Part shown: positions 13,585 through 17,883 of the stretch, in pieces | Layout of the letters: each line of letters opens with the position of its first letter | Position numbering within the stretch: the stretch's first letter is position 1 | From: Acidobacteriota bacterium | GTDB taxonomy: Bacteria; Acidobacteriota; Terriglobia; UBA7540 | Assembly (NCBI GenBank): GCA_021786455.1 | Contig: JAJYNF010000215.1 | Span: forward strand, 1-17,883 | Direction: 5' to 3' | DNA length: 17,883 nt | The notes under the pieces: model-generated | Databases searched by the model: none | What the model saw: the letters and a program-made list of their open reading frames with translations, nothing else | What the model was told of the DNA's origin: nothing | Position numbers and translations under genes: made by a program

Positions 13585-13707
13585 TAAAGTCTCGCGCGCC
13601 GATCCGCGAACGTAATCGAGGCGAGACAGTGCCGGGCGTCCGGGTCAGCGGTCCAGATATCAGAAAAAAGGCGAGGCGGGCAGACTTACGCCGCCCTTCC
13701 ACAAGTA

Positions 13708-13716
13708 TGCTATTAT
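13708..13716 (+). promoter_or_regulatory. Extended -10 promoter of the PilZ operon
   Basis: TGCTATTAT is an extended -10 (TGN plus TATTAT). A poor -35-like TTACGC lies at 13686-13691 with 19-nt spacing. The start would be near 13723, 33 nt before the GTG of the PilZ gene. It is divergent from the ECF promoter, about 124 nt away. Confidence 0.4.
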
Positions 13717-13755
13717 CTCGGTTGTCATCGAGCACCACGAGCTTCGGGGTGATGT

Positions 13756-14130
13756 GTGCCGAGCCTGACCGGGATGGTGGATCAAGCAGGGCCTCAGTCG
13801 CCGTTGCGGCGACGGAGCGGCAGGATTTTGCTCCGATTGCCGCTGATCATCGGGGCCGCCGACCCAAATCTGGCGTTCGACTGGGAAAACGTCGAGACCA
13901 TTATCGTGAGCCTCCACGGGGGCATGATCCGAACTCATCAGCAAATCCGGGTGGGCTCAATTCTGGAGATTCGCCTGCGGGACAAGGAACGGGCCGCCCA
14001 CGCGCGCGTGGTCTGGACGTCGGTGGAAGGAACTCCGCAAGGCATCGAGCTCGGTTTTGAAATCCTTGATGACGACGGCTTCTGGGAGATGAAGTTCCCG
14101 CCGGATTCATCCCAGCAGAACCGAGAGTAA
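13756..14130 (+). CDS. PilZ-domain protein
   Basis: This 124-residue single-domain protein has a PilZ fold, a family that often binds cyclic di-GMP to control motility, adhesion or exopolysaccharide. The RxxxR-type motif is present (RRRSGR, 18-23), followed by strands ending in ARVVWTSVEGTPQGIELGFEIL (83-104), typical for PilZ. The second motif, (D/N)xSxxG, is imperfect: the sequence is IVSLHGG (50-56), with Ile where Asp/Asn is expected, so c-di-GMP binding is uncertain. The start is probably GTG at 13756; an ATG at 13774 (MVDQAGPQ) would remove only six residues. It appears to be the first gene of an operon, 27 nt before the CBS gene. Confidence 0.8.
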   Translation: MPSLTGMVDQAGPQSPLRRRSGRILLRLPLIIGAADPNLAFDWENVETIIVSLHGGMIRTHQQIRVGSILEIRLRDKERAAHARVVWTSVEGTPQGIELGFEILDDDGFWEMKFPPDSSQQNRE

Positions 14131-14157
14131 CGCTGCGCGCGGTTGGAGGGGTTCCCC

Positions 14158-14583
14158 ATGCTCGTTCGTGATTTCATGACTTGCGACGTGACCACCATTG
14201 ACGAGCACGATAATCTGCTCGACACCACACTTGCCTTCCGCCGAACCCACTTCCGCCACCTCCCGGTTCTGGCGGCCGACAAGCTGGTGGGTATCGTCAC
14301 CGAAGGTGATGTCCGCCAGTTTTTGCCCTCCTTGATGTCGCGCGCGGGAGCGGAAGAGTACAATCAAATCCTCGAATCCACTCCGGTGTCAAAAGTCATG
14401 ACTCGCAATCCGCTGACCGTCGGCCCGCAACAGCCGGTCGCGGAAGCCGCTCATCTCCTGTTCACTCACCACATTGGATGCCTGCCGGTGGTCGAGGAGG
14501 GGGAGTTGAAGGGCGTGATTAGCACCACCGATATGCTTCGCCTGCTGATTTACCTTACACGGGAGCGACCAAGCCAACCCTAG
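14158..14583 (+). CDS. Tandem CBS-domain protein
   Basis: The 141-residue protein consists of one CBS pair (Bateman module): CBS1 about 5-57 (VRDFMTCDVTTI through GIVTEGDVR) and CBS2 about 78-132 (VSKVMTRNPLTV through GVISTTDMLRL). The T-x-x-D motifs TEGD (48-51) and STTD (122-125) are the usual contacts for the ribose of adenine nucleotides, so AMP/ATP/SAM-like ligand sensing is plausible. There is no fused effector domain, so it presumably acts on another protein. The ATG at 14158 is supported by GGAGGGG at 14145-14151, 6 nt upstream; the frame opens earlier at 14143 but that TTG precedes the ribosome site. It lies 27 nt after the PilZ gene. Confidence 0.88.
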   Translation: MLVRDFMTCDVTTIDEHDNLLDTTLAFRRTHFRHLPVLAADKLVGIVTEGDVRQFLPSLMSRAGAEEYNQILESTPVSKVMTRNPLTVGPQQPVAEAAHLLFTHHIGCLPVVEEGELKGVISTTDMLRLLIYLTRERPSQP

Positions 14584-14595
14584 CGCCCGCGCCTG

Positions 14596-14636
14596 GCCGA
14601 CGGTTCTGGTCGTCGGCTCGGAAAGGCAATTTTCCG
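14596..14636 (+). promoter_or_regulatory. Tandem hairpins between the CBS and methyltransferase genes
   Basis: Two perfect stems stand side by side in a 70-nt gap. The first is GCCGACG (14596-14602) with CGTCGGC (14611-14617), 8-nt loop, plus a G-T closing pair. The second is CGGAAA (14619-14624) with TTTCCG (14631-14636), 6-nt loop. Neither is followed by a T-run. They could attenuate, process or stabilise the operon transcript, or mark the end of a shorter PilZ-CBS message. Confidence 0.4.
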
Positions 14637-14653
14637 AATACGAAGCCGCAACC

Positions 14654-15361
14654 ATGAGTTGGTGGGTGATGCCTCGAAAGCCCGAGTCGGAAGTGATGGA
14701 CGACCCGGCGGGAGTCGAATCCTACGCCTCGGCAGCGGCTCAAAAGTATCTCGACTCGCTGGACGACGTTATGGTTGCTCAGGTGATGGCGCTGGTGTCC
14801 GAAGCCGGGCCGGTTTCCGGTCGTCTGCTGGATGTCGGATGCGGGCCGGGCGGAATAACACTCAAGATTGCGCGGAAAGCTCCTCACCTGCGAGTGATTG
14901 GGGTGGATTACTCAATGGGGATGATGCGCTGCGCCCGCCACGCCGCGGAGGAACAAGGACTTTCCGAGCGCGCCCGGTTCGTTCAAGGGGATGGTAACGC
15001 TCTGTGCTTACCCAGCGCCAGCTTTGATTACGTGATTTCCAACTCCGTTTTGCATCATCTGGCCGACCCCAGGCAGGCGCTCCGCGAGATGGCCCGCGTG
15101 GCGCGTCCGCGCGGTGCTTTGCTGGTGAGGGACCTTTGCCGTCCATCGCGCCCCCTGTTCCTGCCGCATGTTTGGTGGCACGGCCGGTATTATTCTGGGC
15201 TGATGAAGAAACTTTATCGGGATTCCGTTCAGGCAGCCTACACCGTTGAAGAGCTGCAAGGGTTGCTGGCCAGCGCCGGCCTTGAGGAAGCTGGGGTTTT
15301 CGAGGAACACCGCACCCATTTGGGTTTTGTGTGGCGGCTCAGTGGTCCGGGAGTGGCATGA
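14654..15361 (+). CDS. Class I SAM-dependent methyltransferase
   Basis: The 235-residue protein has a Rossmann-type methyltransferase domain of the Methyltransf_11/UbiE-like class. Motif I is LLDVGCGPGG (58-67), the acidic end of strand 2 is VIGVDYS (Asp85), then QGDGNALCLP (111-120) and SFDYVISNSVLHHL (123-136), then the post-motif RPRGALLVRDL. The substrate is not evident; a small molecule is more likely than DNA or protein for this class. The start is ambiguous: ATG 14654 gives an unusual MSWWVMPRKP leader without a clear ribosome site, while Met6 and Met15 (MDDPAGVESYASAAAQ) are alternatives, the last closest to where I would expect homologues to begin. Its stop overlaps the next start (ATGA), indicating coupling. 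Confidence 0.85.
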   Translation: MSWWVMPRKPESEVMDDPAGVESYASAAAQKYLDSLDDVMVAQVMALVSEAGPVSGRLLDVGCGPGGITLKIARKAPHLRVIGVDYSMGMMRCARHAAEEQGLSERARFVQGDGNALCLPSASFDYVISNSVLHHLADPRQALREMARVARPRGALLVRDLCRPSRPLFLPHVWWHGRYYSGLMKKLYRDSVQAAYTVEELQGLLASAGLEEAGVFEEHRTHLGFVWRLSGPGVA

Positions 15362-15948
15362 CATCAGGGCGAAGAAGCGTAGTTATCGCCATGCTTCTTG
15401 TGCCGCAAATCGCGTTGGCGAGGCACAAGCCTCCGCCCACGTACACGATTTCTCTTCCCGCCACTCCGGATTTCTCGCCACTTTCCTGGTTGGTGGGCAG
15501 GTGGAGTGGGCGAATTGCGGGCCGCGGCCCTAAAGGGACACTTCAGCTTTCGGTTAACTATGCGCTAGACAAGCGCGTGATAATATTTCGAGAGAGGTCT
15601 GAGCGGCAGGCCGGCCAGGCCACTCCGCCCGCCAAGGAATCCTGGATGGGCATCTTAATTGCGCCGCGCGCGCGCCAGCCCTACACTCTGGATGTTTACT
15701 CCTCGACGGGATTTGTGATTCGATACGAAGTCAGGGTGACGGGACCGGAGATTCGGTTCAATTTTTCGGGAGGGCCACGGACGCCTTCAGGGTGGCTTTT
15801 TCGGCGGACCATCGAGCGCACGGGCGTCTCCCGGTTTACGGAGGTGGTTCAAATGGCGCCTCCCGGCCGATCTTTCTTCAACTACTACAAGGCGCAGTTT
15901 ATCCGCGCAACATCGGCCCAACCGTCGTCTCCCACCGCTTCACATTGA
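15358..15948 (+). CDS. Exported beta-barrel/lipocalin-like hypothetical protein
   Basis: This 196-residue protein has a signal peptide (MTSGRRSVVIAMLLVPQIALA, likely cleaved after Ala21) and a mature part dominated by alternating beta-strand patterns. LSWLVGRWSGRIAG (42-55) resembles the L-x-G-x-W-x-G opening of DUF1579, THAP4/nitrobindin-like and lipocalin-type barrels. Later strands include YTLDVYSSTGFVIRYEVRV and FTEVVQMAPPG. The ligand and function are unknown. The ATG at 15358 overlaps the methyltransferase stop by four bases, so the two are translationally coupled and it is the probable last gene of the PilZ operon. The frame opens earlier at GTG 15331, inside the methyltransferase. Confidence 0.6.
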   Translation: MTSGRRSVVIAMLLVPQIALARHKPPPTYTISLPATPDFSPLSWLVGRWSGRIAGRGPKGTLQLSVNYALDKRVIIFRERSERQAGQATPPAKESWMGILIAPRARQPYTLDVYSSTGFVIRYEVRVTGPEIRFNFSGGPRTPSGWLFRRTIERTGVSRFTEVVQMAPPGRSFFNYYKAQFIRATSAQPSSPTASH

Positions 15949-15974
15949 ACCAGCGGGCCACGCTCCCTTAATGT
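15945..15974 (+). promoter_or_regulatory. Candidate promoter of the AsmA-family gene
   Basis: TTGAAC (15945-15950, overlapping the preceding stop codon) and TAATGT (15969-15974) are 18 nt apart. An overlapping TAAAAT (15974-15979) is an alternative -10 without a matched -35. A small stem TCCCG-TCTCT-CGGGA (15996-16010) lies in the leader. Confidence 0.3.
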
Positions 15975-16076
15975 AAAATGCAGAGGTAAGAAATCTCCCG
16001 TCTCTCGGGATTCGCGGATTCCTAGACGGCTCGACGGTTCGCTCGGGAGAGCAGTGGAGGGCATGGGGAGCTGTCC

Positions 16077-17645
16077 GTGTCGCCGCGTCGCAAACAATTT
16101 CTTTTCCTTGCAGGGATTGGTGTTGCGGTTCTCATTCTGCTCGCTGTTTATGTGTTGCCTCGCCTCGTAGATGTTAACCGCTATCGCCCCGAAGTCGAGG
16201 CTCGACTCCAGGCGGAAACCGGCAAGCCGGTTCGGATCGGCCACTTGGCCCTTACGCTATTTCCAACCGCTTCGATCCGAGTAGATGATTTTCAAATCGG
16301 AAACCCACAGGGTTTCCCGTCCGGCCGCCTGCTATCGGTCAAGACAATCTACGCCGTCGTGAGTTTGGGCGCGTTGCTGCATCGCGTCGTGAAAATCACG
16401 TCACTCGACCTCGAGAACGTCAAGCTGAACCTGCTATCCAGCGGGCATGGAAATTGGAACTATCAAAACCATCCCGATGCGCCGAGCGCGTCAACGCCTT
16501 CTCCTGGCCGGAGGCTGTTTACCCTCGGCACCGTTTCCAACATCCGCATCGAGCACGGACAGTGGAGCATAGCCGACGTTCTGCCATCGAATCGCGAGGG
16601 GCCACCTTATCTTAAAGGGACAGGCATTTCCACGGAGATCAGTAAAATCAACTTGGGGGTTTGGGGTGGGGGCAGCGCCGATGTTTTCGCGACTCCGGGC
16701 CCCGCAGGTTGGCTTTTTCCGGTCGCCGAGGCGGCGGAGCGTTCCCCGGCCCCGGCGGCGGAGGGCACCCTGAAGGCCAAGTCGCTTCGGTTCGGCACGG
16801 TGGAGTGTACAGGCTTCAAGTCAGAGATTCGGATTTATCGCCAGAAGATTCTGCTCGACAACATGGGCACGGACATTGATGGCGGCCGCGCCCAGGGAAC
16901 TTTGGCGCTCGATTTTTCTGGATCACATTTGCGTTACGCCAGCCGGATTCAGATGCATGGCGTGGACATCGCCCGCGCGCTCGCGTCGGACCCGCAGGGA
17001 CGGGGGAAGATGACGGGAACGCTGGATGGCAGCATGCAACTGAGCGGCGAAATTACCTCTTCGGCCAACCCGCTCTTGAATCTGACGGGCAGAGGGCAGT
17101 TGAGGGCACGCCATGGAACGCTGCCGAGCTTACAGTTGAATAAGAACCTCATGCTGCTGGCGCGGGTGGCGAGACTCGGGCCGGCGGCGGGCAATCCATC
17201 GTCTTTCTCCTCCATCTCTGCCGACCTGGACATCGCCGGAGGGATTCTTCGTACCAAAAAGATTGTTGTCGTCGGCAATGGCGTGGATGTGGACGGTTCG
17301 GGGCTGATGGCCCTGACGGGCCCTCAGAAGCTGGACTATGCGGGGATGGCGACGCTCGCGGCCGGCCAGACGGCATTAACCAACTTGCTCGCCGGCCTGC
17401 TAGGTGGCTCGTACAACAACGGCAAGCTTTCCTTTCCGTTCACTCTGAAGGGAACGCTGAGCAATCCTCGCTTCATCTTGAAGGCCCTCGGGACAGGTTT
17501 GGGGAACTTGACCACCCCTTCCTCCGGCGGGACGTCCGGCTCTTCGTCGCCAGGTTCCACCCAGCGCAAGCCCGGTTTATGGCAGACCCTGCAATCATTG
17601 TTCGCAAAGCCGAAACAATCAGCCACGCAGCCGCAAGCACCTTGA
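16077..17645 (+). CDS. AsmA-family protein
   Basis: This 522-residue protein has an N-terminal membrane anchor (about 7-28, QFLFLAGIGVAVLILLAVYVLP). The AsmA signature follows: LVDVNRYRPEVEARLQAETGKPVRIG, then LTLFPTASIRVDDFQIGNP, then LGALLHRVVKITSLDLENV. The long middle is beta-rich and predicted periplasmic. The C-terminal AsmA-like part (about 300-480) includes LTGRGQLRARHGTLPSLQ and GKLSFPFTLKGTLSNPRF, followed by a Ser/Gly/Thr-rich low-complexity tail. AsmA-like proteins of Gram-negative bacteria are linked to outer-membrane biogenesis and lipid transport. The start is GTG at 16077 with GGGGAG (16065-16070) 6 nt upstream. At 522 residues it is on the short side compared with E. coli AsmA (about 617). 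Confidence 0.88.
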   Translation: MSPRRKQFLFLAGIGVAVLILLAVYVLPRLVDVNRYRPEVEARLQAETGKPVRIGHLALTLFPTASIRVDDFQIGNPQGFPSGRLLSVKTIYAVVSLGALLHRVVKITSLDLENVKLNLLSSGHGNWNYQNHPDAPSASTPSPGRRLFTLGTVSNIRIEHGQWSIADVLPSNREGPPYLKGTGISTEISKINLGVWGGGSADVFATPGPAGWLFPVAEAAERSPAPAAEGTLKAKSLRFGTVECTGFKSEIRIYRQKILLDNMGTDIDGGRAQGTLALDFSGSHLRYASRIQMHGVDIARALASDPQGRGKMTGTLDGSMQLSGEITSSANPLLNLTGRGQLRARHGTLPSLQLNKNLMLLARVARLGPAAGNPSSFSSISADLDIAGGILRTKKIVVVGNGVDVDGSGLMALTGPQKLDYAGMATLAAGQTALTNLLAGLLGGSYNNGKLSFPFTLKGTLSNPRFILKALGTGLGNLTTPSSGGTSGSSSPGSTQRKPGLWQTLQSLFAKPKQSATQPQAP

Positions 17646-17656
17646 AGAGCACAGAC

Positions 17657-17674
17657 GCGGTGAGCGAACCGCTC
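17657..17674 (+). terminator. Weak hairpin after the AsmA-family gene
   Basis: GCGGT (17657-17661) can pair with ACCGC (17668-17672), or GAGCG (17662-17666) with CGCTC (17670-17674); the two folds are mutually exclusive. A short GTTT follows. This is a marginal terminator candidate. Confidence 0.22.
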
Positions 17675-17711
17675 GTTTCAAGGGGTGTCAACTTTCAAAA
17701 AGAGTCGCATC

Positions 17712-17883
17712 ATGGAGGAACCGAACGGCGCCCCGGAGAGAAACACCTTGAAAACCACGACGTCTTCACCCGGGCCGGTGAGATATTGGTTGAATAATTG
17801 GCAGCTCTCGGCGGTAATCCTGGCACCCGCTTCCATTTTGATTTCGGTCCTGGACGTTTCTCCGGCGTGGGCTTTTGCTTTAT
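17712..17883 (+). CDS. Partial membrane protein, possibly a Cax-type calcium/cation antiporter
   Basis: An ATG at 17712 opens a frame that runs without a stop to the window edge (57 complete codons). It encodes a polar start (MEEPNGAPERNTLKTTTSS), then WLNNWQLSAVILAPASILIS, a hydrophobic segment, followed by VLDVSPAWAFAL. The layout hydrophobic helix, then SPAWAFAL, resembles the N-terminus of CaxA-type Ca2+/H+ exchangers, where a short 'ASPxWxF' loop precedes a second helix with the LAIIPLA motif; that second motif would fall outside the window. Family assignment is therefore tentative, but a multi-pass membrane protein is likely. No strong ribosome site or promoter is visible; the preceding gene ends 66 nt upstream. 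Confidence 0.5.
   Translation, partial: MEEPNGAPERNTLKTTTSSPGPVRYWLNNWQLSAVILAPASILISVLDVSPAWAFAL

Noticed and set aside
14700..14730. GTCGAATCC string resembling a tRNA T-arm
   Set aside because: It lies inside the methyltransferase coding frame, and no acceptor, D or anticodon stems can be drawn around it.
1..17883. CRISPR array, prophage, IS element or defence system
   Set aside because: No regularly spaced repeats, transposase, integrase or recognisable defence-domain motifs were seen in any frame.

Overview
The window is GC-rich bacterial DNA (roughly 60% G+C by eye) from a Gram-negative-type cell with an outer envelope. It holds an AsmA-family protein, exported proteins with signal peptides, and an ECF sigma / membrane anti-sigma / DUF4252 trio. 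That trio, together with PilZ and lipocalin-like proteins and a GH31 alpha-glucosidase, best fits Acidobacteriota. This assignment is an inference from gene content; there is no rRNA or other marker gene here. I saw no tRNA, rRNA, CRISPR array, transposase or phage gene.

Layout. 1-230 has no convincing gene but carries a good sigma70-type promoter pointing left out of the window, with palindromes around its start. 231-530 (minus) is a coding-looking hypothetical ORF with no clear start. 765-929 (plus) is a small FmdB-type zinc ribbon protein. It converges on 1033-2673 (minus), a urocanase-family protein with several altered substrate-site motifs. Divergent from that is a long-chain acyl-CoA synthetase (2881-4737), followed after a 311-nt gap by the 2-oxoglutarate dehydrogenase pair sucA-sucB (5049-9198) and then a secreted GH31 alpha-glucosidase (9328-11799). 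An inverted repeat with T-runs on both sides separates this block from the convergent operon on the minus strand.

The minus-strand operon (13515 down to 12027) is ECF sigma factor, one-TM anti-sigma-like protein, then exported DUF4252 protein. Each junction is an ATGA stop/start overlap, and an ECF-like promoter (TGAACC-N17-CGTATG) lies just upstream, suggesting an autoregulated envelope-stress or surface-response module. Divergent from it on the plus strand is a likely operon of PilZ-domain protein, CBS-domain protein, SAM methyltransferase and exported beta-barrel-like protein. Tandem hairpins sit inside this operon. An AsmA-family protein (16077-17645) follows with its own candidate promoter. 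The window ends inside a membrane protein gene starting at 17712.

Together the left half is central and catabolic metabolism: fatty acid activation, the TCA oxoglutarate step (without a nearby lipoamide dehydrogenase), a histidine-pathway-like hydratase, and alpha-glucan hydrolysis. The right half is signalling and envelope biology. The strongest leads are the divergent urocanase homologue, the autoregulated ECF/DUF4252 cassette, and the PilZ-CBS-methyltransferase-barrel operon with internal hairpins.
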